From NCBI GenBank assembly GCA_944380305.1, contig CALWHF010000014.1, positions 1 to 46,301 on the forward strand: 46,301 nt of DNA. Reading direction: 5' to 3'. Within the stretch, counting starts at the first letter, position 1. Each line of letters begins with the position of its first letter. The DNA is from an uncultured Christensenellaceae bacterium (GTDB taxonomy: Bacteria; Bacillota; Clostridia; Christensenellales; UBA3700). Positions 7,697-17,159 of this stretch are shown piece after piece. Under the pieces are notes generated by a model. That model searched no databases, was not told the DNA's origin, and worked only from the letters and a program-made list of their open reading frames with translations. The translations under genes were made by a program, and so were the position numbers.

Positions 7697-9199
7697 ATGA
7701 AAAAAATCTTCAAGTCGTTTGCCATCGTGACCGCTGCTGCGGGCTTTACGAGGCTGCTCTCTTTCGTCTTCAAAATATACCTGTCACGCGTCCTGGGAGC
7801 GGAGACCCTGGGGCTGTACCAGATAGCGACTTCCGTCCTGGCGACGCTGGCGTGCGTGGGTTCGAGCGGAATTCCCGTCACACTTTCGCGCATGACAGCC
7901 GAAAACCGTACTTTGGGAAACGTCGGATATTCGTCGTCCTTGCTTTCGGCAGCTATAGCGACTTCTCTTTCTTTCGCCTTGCTGTCAACCGCAGTCTTCA
8001 TCGCGTTTCCGTCTCTCGCACCCTCTCTGTTTTCGGACGAAAGATGCGTGCCGATATTCTATATCATGCTGCCCCTGCTCGCCACGGCCGCGCTGTATTC
8101 CTGCCTCAGAGGCTGGTTCTGGGGCAACAAGAATTACGGCGTATACGCGGCGACAGAGCTTACCGACGAGATAACGAAGATACTCTTTTCGGTCATTCTC
8201 CTGTCGGGAACCCTTGTCGCCGTCAATGCAGACAAAGCCTATGCCTACGCCATAGTCGCAAGCGACGTAGCGGTGGTAATAATGCTTCTTGTGCTTTATT
8301 TCGTGTGCGGCGGCAGACCCGCCAAACCGAGAGGTTTCAAACCAATAATAAAAAGCTCCGCTCCTCTTACCATGACAAGACTCAGCGGAAGTCTCGTCAC
8401 GGCTCTGGTATCGCTGGCGTTGCCCGTTACCCTGTGCAAAGCACTCGGTATAACTACGGGAGAAGCTACCGCCGAGCTAGGCAGAGCGACGGGCATGGTC
8501 ATGCCTCTGTTGTTCGCCCCGACTGCGATAACCGGCTCTCTCGCGGTCGTGGTCATCCCGGAATTCGCCTCTCTTAACGCAGGAAACGAACGCGACAAAA
8601 TAGGTTCCGCCTTGGCGAGATCAGTCAAATTTTCATGCCTTGTCAGCGGATTTTTTTTCGCGTTGTTTGCAAGTTGCGGCGTAGCGTTGGGCAAATTGCT
8701 GTACGACGACGCGATAGCGGGACGGTATATCGCCGTAGCCTCGGTCTCGATGCTGCCCATGGGAGCAAACGGGCTCTGCGTATCGGCTCTCAATTCTCTC
8801 GGAAAAGAAACGTCTACGTTCGTCAGTCATGCGGCAGGACTTGTCGTGCTTATTTCCGTACTGTTCTGTTCGGTATGGTTTATCGGCGTATACGCATATT
8901 TCGTCGCTTTCTTCCTTTCACACGTCGTGACGCTCTCTTTCAATCTGCATCAGCTTTTCAAACAGGTCAGACCCGACCCGAAACCTTTGATGCAATCCCT
9001 TTTCGCATACGCGTTCTGCGCCGTTGCCGCGATTTCTCTCGCCCCTTTGTCTTCTCTCATCGACGATCTCGCTGGCGACGCGCTCGCGGTTGTCTCCGTC
9101 CTTTGCGTCCTGTCGATATGTTACCCTTTATATCTCGTTTGCAGCAAGACGCTGAGCAAAGACGACCTCTCTCTGCTCCTGTCTAAAAAGAAAGCGTGA
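7697..9199 (+). CDS. SpoVB/MurJ-like polysaccharide or lipid-linked precursor flippase
   Basis: Integral membrane protein of the MOP superfamily (polysaccharide synthase/MviN group). 500 residues and about 14 hydrophobic segments agree with SpoVB, YtgP and MurJ, which flip lipid-linked cell wall or spore cortex precursors. The N terminus (AAAGFTRLLSFVFKIYLSRVLGAETLGLYQ) is diagnostic of the SpoVB/YtgP branch. Which of them this is cannot be settled by eye: SpoVB would fit the nearby spoIIID and LysM genes, MurJ would be essential in growth. The ATG at 7697 has no ribosome site but a TAATAT box eight bases before it. It is divergent from the LysM gene. Confidence 0.85.
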   Translation: MKKIFKSFAIVTAAAGFTRLLSFVFKIYLSRVLGAETLGLYQIATSVLATLACVGSSGIPVTLSRMTAENRTLGNVGYSSSLLSAAIATSLSFALLSTAVFIAFPSLAPSLFSDERCVPIFYIMLPLLATAALYSCLRGWFWGNKNYGVYAATELTDEITKILFSVILLSGTLVAVNADKAYAYAIVASDVAVVIMLLVLYFVCGGRPAKPRGFKPIIKSSAPLTMTRLSGSLVTALVSLALPVTLCKALGITTGEATAELGRATGMVMPLLFAPTAITGSLAVVVIPEFASLNAGNERDKIGSALARSVKFSCLVSGFFFALFASCGVALGKLLYDDAIAGRYIAVASVSMLPMGANGLCVSALNSLGKETSTFVSHAAGLVVLISVLFCSVWFIGVYAYFVAFFLSHVVTLSFNLHQLFKQVRPDPKPLMQSLFAYAFCAVAAISLAPLSSLIDDLAGDALAVVSVLCVLSICYPLYLVCSKTLSKDDLSLLLSKKKA

Positions 9200-9213
9200 T
9201 ACGGAATGAAAAA

Positions 9214-9237
9214 GCCCCGACGATCTCTCGTCGGGGC
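9214..9237. terminator. Shared terminator between convergent genes
   Basis: A perfect 10-bp GC-rich stem (9214-9223 with 9228-9237, loop TCTC). On the minus strand a run of five T follows it, serving the FolT-like gene; on the plus strand it lies 14 bases after the flippase stop with a weaker T-rich tail. Confidence 0.85.
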
Positions 9238-9260
9238 GATATTTCTCGACCTTTATGCGG

Positions 9261-9998
9261 TCATTTTCCCAGGATCACGCCGTCAACCGCGGATTCTCCG
9301 TTGCTTTCGGCGGGTTTACCGTTTATCACGACTCCGTCGAATTTAGAGCGCGAATTGCCCTGAGCGTTCTTCTTTTCTTCGGCGGCGATATATCCGCCTC
9401 TCTTCAGGATAGGTTGCAACCTCGAATATATAACATATGTCACGACCGAATTCAGCACGATCCACAGCGGCTGCTGTATCGCTTTTGCGAGCATCATCTG
9501 AAAATACGGTTCCTTTACTCCCCAGCCTTCGCCGATTATGACCTTCGCAAGCGTATACGGATACATACTGTAAAGGCTCGCCGCCTCGTACTCTCCGACG
9601 GGGATTATAAGCAAACTGTTGACCTCGCCTATCACGGTAAGCGTAAGCGTGCACACGACGAAAGACGTCAGTGCCGTAGCGAGCAGTTTGTATATGACTT
9701 TCCAATTAGTGTATCTGCCGTAACAACCCGCTATCAACGCCATAGTAGCGTTGCTGACCGAGATCATCACCGAATACGGACCCGTCGGGAAAAACACTCC
9801 CGGTATCAGGTCTGCAATGAAAGCGACGACGAATCCCTGCCACGGTCCGAGTATGTACCCTGACAGATAACAGAAAAGATAAACAAGACTTATCCTTCCG
9901 AGATAAGTACCGAACGACTGAAATGAACAAAGATTTAACACCACACCGAGGGCGATAAAAATTGCCATATCAGCTATTTTTTGTGTCCTGCTTCTCAT
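9261..9998 (-). CDS. ECF transporter S component, FolT-like
   Basis: Substrate-binding membrane subunit of an energy-coupling factor vitamin transporter. About six hydrophobic segments occupy residues 8-200. ISLVYLFCYLSGYILGPWQG and the FFPTGPYS loop near residue 70 resemble FolT (folate) S components; folate is therefore the likely substrate, but another vitamin is possible. No EcfA or EcfT lies nearby, which is normal for group II systems with a shared module. A hydrophilic tail of about 45 residues follows the last helix and is unusual for the family. The ATG at 9998 has AAGGAGG at good spacing. It ends at the convergent terminator. Confidence 0.75.
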   Translation of the reverse strand: MRSRTQKIADMAIFIALGVVLNLCSFQSFGTYLGRISLVYLFCYLSGYILGPWQGFVVAFIADLIPGVFFPTGPYSVMISVSNATMALIAGCYGRYTNWKVIYKLLATALTSFVVCTLTLTVIGEVNSLLIIPVGEYEAASLYSMYPYTLAKVIIGEGWGVKEPYFQMMLAKAIQQPLWIVLNSVVTYVIYSRLQPILKRGGYIAAEEKKNAQGNSRSKFDGVVINGKPAESNGESAVDGVILGK

Positions 9999-10051
9999 AG
10001 CGCAGTCCTCCTTGAAATAGTGATACAGCAGAGCCGTTGCAATAAAATTTT

Positions 10052-10080
10052 ATAATAATAACATTTTACAGCGGACGCAA
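10052..10080 (-). promoter_or_regulatory. Promoter of the FolT-like gene
   Basis: On the minus strand TTGCGT (10075-10080) and TATTAT (10052-10057) are 17 bases apart, giving a leader of about 47 bases. I looked for a folate riboswitch and found no room or recognisable core. Confidence 0.5.
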
Positions 10081-10144
10081 TACAACACCGCAAGCTTTTG
10101 CTTTTCGTTTGAAGGCGACATCCCATCCTTCAACACTTAACGCG

Positions 10145-10174
10145 TTGTATTTACTCTGCTGTCTGCATTATAAC
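10145..10174 (+). promoter_or_regulatory. Promoter of the YetF/DUF4363 pair
   Basis: TTGTAT (10145-10150) is followed after 17-18 bases by TTATAAC (10168-10174). The resulting leader is about 90 bases and contains an inverted repeat, CGTTTTGA / TCAAAACG (10197-10204 and 10225-10232). No ribosome site precedes the ATG at 10271. Confidence 0.5.
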
Positions 10175-10270
10175 ATCTGTACCGCTCTTTGTCACACGTT
10201 TTGAACGCGTTTTCGGAAATAATCTCAAAACGGACGGCAAAAGAATAATTTTACCGTTTACGCGCACTCT

Positions 10271-10957
10271 ATGGTTATGCTGACGGTATTCACTCGTGCG
10301 ATAATAATATACGTCTTTCTGCTGATAGCGATGCGCCTTATGGGCAAAAAGCAGCTGGGAGAACTGCAACCTTTCGAATTCGCGATAACGCTTATCGTCG
10401 CCGAACTCGCTTGTATACCGATGTCAGACACTCAAGTCCCCGTGCTCTACGGTCTCGTACCGATATTCACTCTTTTCATAATAGAATTCGTCGTGACGAA
10501 AGCCGTGAAACATTCGATCAGAATGAGAAAACTGATAAACGGAAAACCCGTCCTAGTCATGACTCCCGAAGGCATCGATTACAAGGCAATATCGAGTCTC
10601 GACATGACGGTGAGCGACCTTACGGAGGCTCTCAGAGGAAACGGCTGTTTTTCTCCCGCCGAAGTGCTTTACGCGATAGCCGAGACCAACGGCGACATAT
10701 CCGTGCTCAAGAAAGAACAGAACGGTGCCGCGCGCACCAAGATACCGTATACCGTGATATGCGAGGGCAAAACTATGAGCGAGAACATAAAAAAAGCGGG
10801 GCTGTCCGAAGACGGGATATTCTCTTTCCTTTCCGATAAAAAGATAAAAGCGAAAGACGTGCTTCTTCTGACCGCGGAAAGCGGCGGCGACTATTATCTC
10901 CAACCCATAAACGCGGCGTGCGAAACAGGCGACGCAAAGGAGCTGGAACATGTATAA
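10271..10957 (+). CDS. YetF/DUF421 membrane protein
   Basis: Member of the DUF421 (YetF/YrbG) family. Three N-terminal membrane helices (about residues 2-75) carry the signature RLMGKKQLGELQPFEF, followed by a cytoplasmic domain in which LDMTVSDLTEALR and the Cys-containing GNGCFS segment are typical. Members in spore formers have been linked to spore envelope and germination, but the biochemical role is not known. At 228 residues it is normal length. Its 3' end overlaps the DUF4363 gene by 8 bases, a pairing seen in many Clostridia, so the two probably work together in the membrane. Start taken at the first ATG; a second ATG two codons later is possible. Confidence 0.85.
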   Translation: MVMLTVFTRAIIIYVFLLIAMRLMGKKQLGELQPFEFAITLIVAELACIPMSDTQVPVLYGLVPIFTLFIIEFVVTKAVKHSIRMRKLINGKPVLVMTPEGIDYKAISSLDMTVSDLTEALRGNGCFSPAEVLYAIAETNGDISVLKKEQNGAARTKIPYTVICEGKTMSENIKKAGLSEDGIFSFLSDKKIKAKDVLLLTAESGGDYYLQPINAACETGDAKELEHV

Positions 10958-11330
10958 AATAGTCTTGGCCGCCGTACTTCTCGTCATTATACTTACACTT
11001 GGAATTTGCGAACAGGTGTTTATTAAAAACTCTTTCAACGATCTTGCCGAAGACTGCGAGGAGATACAGAGGCTGTTGCTCTCGGGCGACTTCGAAGGTG
11101 CGTACGAAAAGACGGAACATGTCGAAAGAGACTGGAAAAAAGAACGCGATCTCCTCGAATTCGCCTGCCCGAATACCGACGTGAAAGACATTGCGAAAGA
11201 AATAGGAGAGCTCAAAGGCTCACAGATCGCGGAGATGTACGACGACTCGATAACGCGTTGCGAAGTGCTGATCGCGATGGCTGAAAACTCGAAAAACCTG
11301 CTTGCGTACAAATGGAAAAACGTGTTGTGA
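10950..11330 (+). CDS. DUF4363 membrane-anchored protein
   Basis: 126 residues with one N-terminal membrane helix (about 3-22) and an extracytoplasmic, mostly helical, acidic domain. The pattern (a conserved WKKERD segment near residue 60 and a long C-terminal helix) fits DUF4363, a family regularly encoded right after DUF421/YetF genes. The start overlaps the YetF gene by 8 bases and has AAAGGAG about 6 bases ahead. Function unknown; partnership with YetF is inferred from overlap and from the recurring gene pair. Confidence 0.75.
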   Translation: MYKIVLAAVLLVIILTLGICEQVFIKNSFNDLAEDCEEIQRLLLSGDFEGAYEKTEHVERDWKKERDLLEFACPNTDVKDIAKEIGELKGSQIAEMYDDSITRCEVLIAMAENSKNLLAYKWKNVL

Positions 11331-11410
11331 GATAAAGTAACTCCGTCCGTTTATCGACGTTCCGCCAACGCGAAGACGCGTCGTCAGTTCAGCGAAAGAT
11401 TTACAGGCAA

Positions 11411-11439
11411 AAAAAGCGCGGAGACTGTTGCCTTCGCGC
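11411..11439 (-). terminator. Probable terminator of the uvrBA operon
   Basis: Stem arms 11416-11423 and 11432-11439 pair over 8 positions with one mismatch on the minus strand (G-U on the plus). Reading leftward, a run of seven T follows. It lies about 25 bases after the uvrA stop and may also serve the convergent DUF4363 gene. Confidence 0.55.
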
Positions 11440-11462
11440 CGCCGTCTTTCGAAATTTTGGTT

Positions 11463-14282
11463 TCATTCAAGTCCGAGTTTTTGTCTCAGATATTGTCCCG
11501 TATAACTGCCGGGGCACTCGGCGACTTCTTCGGGTGTGCCTTCCGCTATCACTCTGCCGCCCGCGTCTCCGCCCTCGGGACCGAGATCTATGATATGATC
11601 CGCGACCTTTATCACGTCGAGATTGTGCTCTATGACAACCACCGTATTGCCGTTGTCCACAAAGCGTTTCAATATCGCTATCAACTTCTTGACGTCTGCA
11701 CTGTGAAGTCCCGTTGTCGGCTCGTCGAGAATATATATCGTCTTGCCGGTACTGCGTTTCGACAGTTCCGTCGCGAGCTTTACGCGCTGCGCCTCTCCTC
11801 CCGAGAGAGTCGTCGCGGGCTGTCCCAGCTTGATATACGAAAGTCCTACGTCGTCGAGCGTCTTGATCTTGTTGTATATCTGCGGAATGTTCCTGAAGAA
11901 TTCGCACGCTTCTCCGACCGTCATCTCCAGCACGTCGTATATGCTCTTTCCCTTGTATTTGACCTGGAGCGTTTCGCGGTTGTATCTCTTTCCTCCGCAA
12001 ACTTCGCAGGGAACGTATACGTCTGACAAAAAATGCATTTCTATCTTTATTATGCCGTCGCCCTGGCAGTTTTCGCATCTGCCGCCGCTGACGTTGAAAC
12101 TGAACCTGCCCGACTTGTATCCCCTCGCCTGCGCCTCGGGTGTCTTGGCGAATATCTCTCTTATGTTCGTAAACACTCCCGTATAGGTCGCGGGATTCGA
12201 GCGGGGCGTCCTTCCTATCGGACTCTGGTCGATCTGAATGACTTTGTCGAGGTTTTCGATGCCGTCTATACCGTCGCATTCGGAATAACTCTCTCTAGCC
12301 CCGTTAAGCCTTGCAGCCAACACGGGATAAAGAATTTCGTTGATAAGACTGCTCTTTCCGCTGCCCGAAACACCCGTTATCGCGACGAACTTTCCCAGCG
12401 GCAGAGTCACGTCTATACCCTGAAGGTTGTTCTTCCTCGCGCCGCGTATCACGACGCTCTTTCCGTTGCCGGGATTTCTTTCTGCGGGCACTTCTATCTT
12501 TTCTCTCCCCGACAGATACGCGCCCGTGATCGACTTCTCGCAAGCCTTTACTTCGTCGGGTGTACCGCAGACGACTACCTCGCCGCCGTGCACTCCCGCC
12601 CCCGGACCTATGTCTACGATATAATCCGCCTTCTCCATCGTCTCTTCGTCGTGCTCGACGACGATGAGAGTATTGCCCAGATCTCTGAGTCTGGTCAGCG
12701 TTTCGAGAAGTTTTGAATTGTCTCTCTGATGCAGACCGATACTGGGCTCGTCGAGGATATACAGGACGCCCATGAGTCCGCTGCCTATCTGCGTCGCGAG
12801 TCGTATTCTCTGAGCCTCGCCGCCCGAAAGCGTACCCGCCGCACGCGAAAGCGTCAAATAACCCAGACCGACGTTTTTCAGGAATCCCAGTCTCGCGTTT
12901 ATCTCCTTGAGTATCTGAATTGCTATCGTCGCGTCTTTTTCGGATAATTTCAGCGACGCGAAAAACCCGAGAGCCTTGTCTATGGAAAGATCGCAGAGTT
13001 CAGAAATATTTATACCTCCGACCGTCACCGCGAGAGCCTCTTTCTTGAGCCTCTTTCCGTGACACGCGTCGCAAGGCACCTGGGTCATGTATCTTTCTAG
13101 GTCGGCTTTTACGTTTATCGACGAAGTCTCGTTGTATCTCCTTTGCAGGTTGTTTATGACGCCTTCGAATTTCCTCTTGAATACGCCGTGGAAAGTCGCG
13201 CTGTCGTAAGTCACCTCTATATCGGAGCCGTCGCCGTAAAGCAAAATCTGCTTTATGTTTTCGGGCAGATCCTTATACGGAGTATCGAGGCTGAATCCGT
13301 ACTTTTTCGCGAGGGATACGAGTGCCTGTCTGTTGACCTTGCACGAATCCATTATATACCAGCCCGATGCGTCGAGCGCGCCCTCGTTGACCGACTTGTC
13401 TCCTTTTATCACCTTCGCGGGATCTATCCTCGACGTAAAGCCGAGTCCCGCACACTTGGGACACGCGCCGAACGGACTGTTGAAACTGAACAGTCTCGGG
13501 GTCAGCTCCTCTATGCTTATATCGCAGTCGGGACAGGCGTAAAGCGTGGAATACAGCACCTTCTTGCCGTCCGTCTCCACTTCGACGAGCCCGTTTGCGA
13601 GCTTGAGAGCCGCCTCCAAGCTGTCGGTAAGACGGCGTGACAGATCTTCTTTCATGACGAGTCTGTCCACGACGACGCCTATTTCGTGTTTGATATTCTT
13701 TTCGAGGTTTATCTCCTCGTCAAGCGTATAGTCGTTGCCGTCCACTATGACGCGCATATATCCGTTCTTCCTGAGCTGTTCGAGCTGTTTTGAAAACTCT
13801 CCCTTTCTGCCTCTGACGATAGGCGCGATCACCCTCAGTTTCGCGCCTGTCGGCGCGGTCATGACTCTGTCCGCGATCTGATCGACGGTCTGTTGCTCGA
13901 TCTTTTTACCGCACTTGGGACAATGCACCTCGCCTATCCTCGCGTAAAGCAGACGCAGATAGTCGTATATTTCGGTGACCGTGCCCACGGTCGAACGCGG
14001 GTTGTTTGAAGTGGTCTTCTGATCTATCGAAATGGCGGGAGAAAGTCCGTCTATGCGATCTACGTCGGGCTTGTCCATCTGCCCGAGGAACTGTCTCGCG
14101 TACGACGACAGACTTTCCATATATCTTCTCTGTCCTTCGGCAAATATCGTGTCGAACGCAAGAGACGACTTGCCCGAGCCGCTTAGACCCGTGAAGACCA
14201 CGAGTTTGTTTCTCGGAACGGTGACATCGATATTCTTGAGGTTGTGGACCCTCGCGCCTTTTACGAAAATATCCTCTCTCAT
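11463..14282 (-). CDS. uvrA: Excinuclease ABC subunit A
   Basis: Damage-sensing ATPase of nucleotide excision repair; a UvrA dimer loads UvrB onto lesions. 939 residues is full length. Two ABC modules are visible: Walker [10 protein letters not shown] near residue 33 and GVSGSGKSS near 640, each with its LSGGEAQR signature. Zinc-binding CxxC pairs occur in both halves (CPDC...CPKC and CENC...CEVC). The ATG at 14282 comes one base after the uvrB stop, with GAGGAAA in the uvrB end, so the two are translationally linked. It is the last gene of a long minus-strand run. No LexA-like box was noticed before uvrB. Confidence 0.98.
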   Translation of the reverse strand: MREDIFVKGARVHNLKNIDVTVPRNKLVVFTGLSGSGKSSLAFDTIFAEGQRRYMESLSSYARQFLGQMDKPDVDRIDGLSPAISIDQKTTSNNPRSTVGTVTEIYDYLRLLYARIGEVHCPKCGKKIEQQTVDQIADRVMTAPTGAKLRVIAPIVRGRKGEFSKQLEQLRKNGYMRVIVDGNDYTLDEEINLEKNIKHEIGVVVDRLVMKEDLSRRLTDSLEAALKLANGLVEVETDGKKVLYSTLYACPDCDISIEELTPRLFSFNSPFGACPKCAGLGFTSRIDPAKVIKGDKSVNEGALDASGWYIMDSCKVNRQALVSLAKKYGFSLDTPYKDLPENIKQILLYGDGSDIEVTYDSATFHGVFKRKFEGVINNLQRRYNETSSINVKADLERYMTQVPCDACHGKRLKKEALAVTVGGINISELCDLSIDKALGFFASLKLSEKDATIAIQILKEINARLGFLKNVGLGYLTLSRAAGTLSGGEAQRIRLATQIGSGLMGVLYILDEPSIGLHQRDNSKLLETLTRLRDLGNTLIVVEHDEETMEKADYIVDIGPGAGVHGGEVVVCGTPDEVKACEKSITGAYLSGREKIEVPAERNPGNGKSVVIRGARKNNLQGIDVTLPLGKFVAITGVSGSGKSSLINEILYPVLAARLNGARESYSECDGIDGIENLDKVIQIDQSPIGRTPRSNPATYTGVFTNIREIFAKTPEAQARGYKSGRFSFNVSGGRCENCQGDGIIKIEMHFLSDVYVPCEVCGGKRYNRETLQVKYKGKSIYDVLEMTVGEACEFFRNIPQIYNKIKTLDDVGLSYIKLGQPATTLSGGEAQRVKLATELSKRSTGKTIYILDEPTTGLHSADVKKLIAILKRFVDNGNTVVVIEHNLDVIKVADHIIDLGPEGGDAGGRVIAEGTPEEVAECPGSYTGQYLRQKLGLE

Positions 14283-14283
14283 T

Positions 14284-16293
14284 TTATTTCCTCTTTCTGC
14301 GTTGGGCGACCCCGCCCTCTGCCGAATCCTTCTTTTCTTTGTTTACCGCGGCAATGCGGTCTTTGAGCGCGGTGACCTGTTCGCGGTACTTTATCGCAAG
14401 CTCGAAGTCGAGATTGTTTGCGGCGATCTTCATCGCGGAGTTGAGTCTCTCAAGCTCTTTGTAAAGATCCGTGGCTGAGACCCTTTCTTTCTCCTCGAGT
14501 TTCTTCGTGATCTCGAGAGTATTGGTTATCTCCTTTACGATCGTACGCGGCGTGATGTTGTGCTCCTTGTTGTACGCCTGCTGTTTTTCGCGGCGACGGT
14601 TGGTCTCGTCTATCGCGCGACGCATGCTTCCCGTAATGTTGTCAGCATACATTATGACCTTTGCCTCGCTGTTTCGAGCCGCTCTTCCTATCGTCTGGAT
14701 AAGTGCGGTCTCGCTTCTCAGAAAGCCCTCTTTGTCTGCGTCGAGTATCGCAACGAGCCTGACTTCGGGAAGGTCGAGTCCTTCTCTCAGAAGGTTTATG
14801 CCGACGAGCACGTCGAAGTCGCCTTTTCTCAAGCCCGTGACGATCTCGATACGTTCAAGAGTATCGACGTCAGAGTGCATGTAACGTACTTTTATATGTT
14901 GCTCGGTCAGATATTCGGTCAGGCTCTCCGCCATTTTTTTGGTCAGCGTCGTGACGAGCACTCTGCCCTTTTTCGCCACGTTTTCGTTTATCTCGGATAC
15001 CAGATCGTCTATCTGTCCCGCGATAGGTCTTATCTCCACTTCGGGGTCGAGAAGTCCAGTGGGTCGTATCAGCTGCTCGACGATCTGCCCTGCCTCTCCG
15101 AGTTCGTACGGCGCGGGTGTCGCCGACACGCATATCATCTGCCCGACTCTCTCGTCGAATTCCGAGAACGTAAGAGGTCTGTTGTCGTATGCCGACGGAA
15201 GTCTGAAACCGTACTCGACGAGGTTTACCTTCCTCGAGCGGTCTCCGTTGTACATTGCGCGTATCTGAGGCAGCGTCATATGACTTTCGTCCACGAACAA
15301 TACGAAGTCTTTAGGGAAAAAGTCCAGGAGCGTATAAGGAGGTTGACCCGGCTTTCTGCCGTCGAAGTAACGAGAATAATTCTCTATGCCGCTGCAATAG
15401 CCCATCTCGCGTATCATCTCAACGTCGTAGCTCACGCGCTCTTGAAGTCTCTGCGCCTCGAGAAGTTTGTTTCTCTTCTTGAAATCCTCGACGCATTCTA
15501 ACATATCGAGAGAGATCTGCCTCAGGCTTTCCTCTCTCTTTTCTTTCTGTACGACGTAATGGCTCGCGGGGAAAAGATTGATGTGCTTGAGTTCGCTTAT
15601 CGGTTTAGCCGTCAGCGGCTCGAACTGCACTATCCTCTCGATCTCGTCGCCCCAGAATTCTATCCTCACGGCGACTTCGGAACTGTCTACGGGGAAGACT
15701 TCGACGACGTCTCCGCGCACTCTGAAAGTCGCGCGCTCGAACTCCACGTCGCTCCTCTTATACTGTATCTCCACGAGTCTGTCTATCAGTTCTTCTCTGT
15801 CTATCGTCATACCGGGACGCAGCGAGATCGCCATGCTGTAATATTCGAGAGGCGCGCCAAGACCGTATATGCACGACACCGACGCGACCACTATGACGTC
15901 CCTGCTCTCGCAGAGCGCGCCCGTAGCCGAGTGACGCAGCTTGTCTATCTCGTCGTTTATCGAGAGATCCTTTTCGATATAGGTATCCGTACGGGGGATA
16001 TAGGCTTCGGGCTGATAATAATCGTAATAGGAAACGAAATACTCCACCCTGTTATTCGGAAAAAACTCCCTGAACTCGTTGCAAAGCTGCGCGGCGAGAG
16101 TCTTGTTGTGTGCGATGACCAGCGCGGGGCGGTTCAGCCTCTTGATCACGTTGGCCATAGTAAAAGTCTTGCCGCTGCCCGTAACGCCCAGCAAGACTTG
16201 AGTTCTCAGACCGTCGTTTATACCTTCGACGAGTTTGTCGATAGCCTGCGGTTGGTCTCCGCAAGGCTGAAATTTACTGTGTAATTCAAACAT
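14284..16293 (-). CDS. uvrB: Excinuclease ABC subunit B
   Basis: Helicase-like subunit that verifies damage and recruits UvrC. 669 residues, full length. Walker A GVTGSGKT lies near residue 40; the Tyr-rich beta-hairpin ([10 protein letters not shown]) that clamps a DNA strand is at about 92-102; helicase motifs with DESH are mid-protein; the UVR domain ([21 protein letters not shown]) is at about 615-650. The ATG follows directly on the TGA of the preceding small gene (TGAATG), so ribosomes can reinitiate. Immediate neighbours are uvrA downstream and two small winged-helix/transmembrane genes upstream. Confidence 0.98.
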   Translation of the reverse strand: MFELHSKFQPCGDQPQAIDKLVEGINDGLRTQVLLGVTGSGKTFTMANVIKRLNRPALVIAHNKTLAAQLCNEFREFFPNNRVEYFVSYYDYYQPEAYIPRTDTYIEKDLSINDEIDKLRHSATGALCESRDVIVVASVSCIYGLGAPLEYYSMAISLRPGMTIDREELIDRLVEIQYKRSDVEFERATFRVRGDVVEVFPVDSSEVAVRIEFWGDEIERIVQFEPLTAKPISELKHINLFPASHYVVQKEKREESLRQISLDMLECVEDFKKRNKLLEAQRLQERVSYDVEMIREMGYCSGIENYSRYFDGRKPGQPPYTLLDFFPKDFVLFVDESHMTLPQIRAMYNGDRSRKVNLVEYGFRLPSAYDNRPLTFSEFDERVGQMICVSATPAPYELGEAGQIVEQLIRPTGLLDPEVEIRPIAGQIDDLVSEINENVAKKGRVLVTTLTKKMAESLTEYLTEQHIKVRYMHSDVDTLERIEIVTGLRKGDFDVLVGINLLREGLDLPEVRLVAILDADKEGFLRSETALIQTIGRAARNSEAKVIMYADNITGSMRRAIDETNRRREKQQAYNKEHNITPRTIVKEITNTLEITKKLEEKERVSATDLYKELERLNSAMKIAANNLDFELAIKYREQVTALKDRIAAVNKEKKDSAEGGVAQRRKRK

Positions 16294-16656
16294 TCAACCC
16301 GCAATAGCCGTGATTATACGCGTAAGCGTCAAGCTCAGGATCACACCCGCGACGGTCAGAATGAGCTTGAAGACGATAGCGCGCTTTTCCGCCGCGATCT
16401 GTCTCGAAAACGCATAACCGTTCTGGTGCAAAGTAAAGCAATAGTATTCTTCCCCTTTTTTGTCCGTCGTAATCATCTCGAAAAAGTCTTCGATAACGAG
16501 AGCTTTGAGATTCGACTCGAGTTCGTCGCGTCTGAAGTCGCTGCTCAGAGGTATCTCCTTGAGAAGATCTATGGGACGGATCAGGCACACGCCTTCCTTG
16601 CGGATAGCGTGCGAATAAATCACTTTCATAAGCAGTTTCTGTTTTTTGCTCATCAT
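16294..16656 (-). CDS. Small winged-helix-like protein with C-terminal membrane helix
   Basis: Not a named family that I recognise. Residues about 8-80 resemble a winged-helix fold: helices around PIDLLKEIP and RRDELESNLKALVIEDFFEM, then a beta-wing (EEYYCFTLHQNGYAF). A single membrane helix fills residues 93-115. The topology would hold the helix-turn-helix at the inner membrane face. The next gene upstream has the same plan, so they are probably distant paralogues. It abuts uvrB with no gap. GGGAGAAG precedes the start; two ATG codons are adjacent and the first is used here. A role in transcription or in membrane signalling cannot be decided. Confidence 0.75.
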   Translation of the reverse strand: MMSKKQKLLMKVIYSHAIRKEGVCLIRPIDLLKEIPLSSDFRRDELESNLKALVIEDFFEMITTDKKGEEYYCFTLHQNGYAFSRQIAAEKRAIVFKLILTVAGVILSLTLTRIITAIAG

Positions 16657-16703
16657 AACTTCTTCTCCCGAAAATTGCTTTATCCGTGTAGGTCAAAAGC
16701 CTT

Positions 16704-17159
16704 TTATTGTATTGCAAAATGCATAATCAGCGCGACTATCGCGCCGCCGACGATACCTCCTATCACTCCGCCGATCAGTCCCCATATAAGAGCGAGCGAA
16801 CGACTGTGGAGTTTCTTGCGAAGATGGTCGACGAGCTTGTCTCCTCCGTCGACCACCATTACGGGTCTTCCTGCCGCGTCGGTGCGTACGACCGTCTTTT
16901 CGTCGTCGCTCACGACCTGCATAGTGGCAAGTTCTTCGCTGACGTTTCTGCCCTTGAGAGTCACGGCGAAACAAACGCTCTCTTCGTCGCTGTACTTGAC
17001 CGCCACGCAGCCCTGCCTTATCAGGGACTGCCATGTCGCGGCATTTTCTCCGTTGCGACCGTTCTCGAAAATATCGGTCCAGTCGTATACGGAAAACTTG
17101 TCGCCGTCAGTCATTTCGCATAGCTTCGAAAGCAAAGCGACCGCGTCTTTTCCGAGCAT
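16704..17159 (-). CDS. Winged-helix-like protein with glycine-zipper membrane helix
   Basis: 151 residues without a family name I can give. The N-terminal 75 residues (WQSLIRQGCVAVKYSDEESVCF and VTLKGR) follow the pattern of the downstream 120-residue protein. A linker leads to a C-terminal membrane helix with a glycine zipper (GLIGGVIGGIVGG, residues about 127-139), which favours self-association. Its ATG overlaps the last base of the hom stop (TAATG), so it is translated with hom. 47 bases separate it from the next gene. The pairing with hom on one side and uvrBA on the other looks like operon placement rather than shared pathway. Confidence 0.75.
   Translation of the reverse strand: MLGKDAVALLSKLCEMTDGDKFSVYDWTDIFENGRNGENAATWQSLIRQGCVAVKYSDEESVCFAVTLKGRNVSEELATMQVVSDDEKTVVRTDAAGRPVMVVDGGDKLVDHLRKKLHSRSLALIWGLIGGVIGGIVGGAIVALIMHFAIQ

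Noticed and set aside
9999..10150. Folate (THF) riboswitch before the FolT-like gene
   Set aside because: The predicted leader is about 47 bases and the conserved riboswitch segments are not recognisable.
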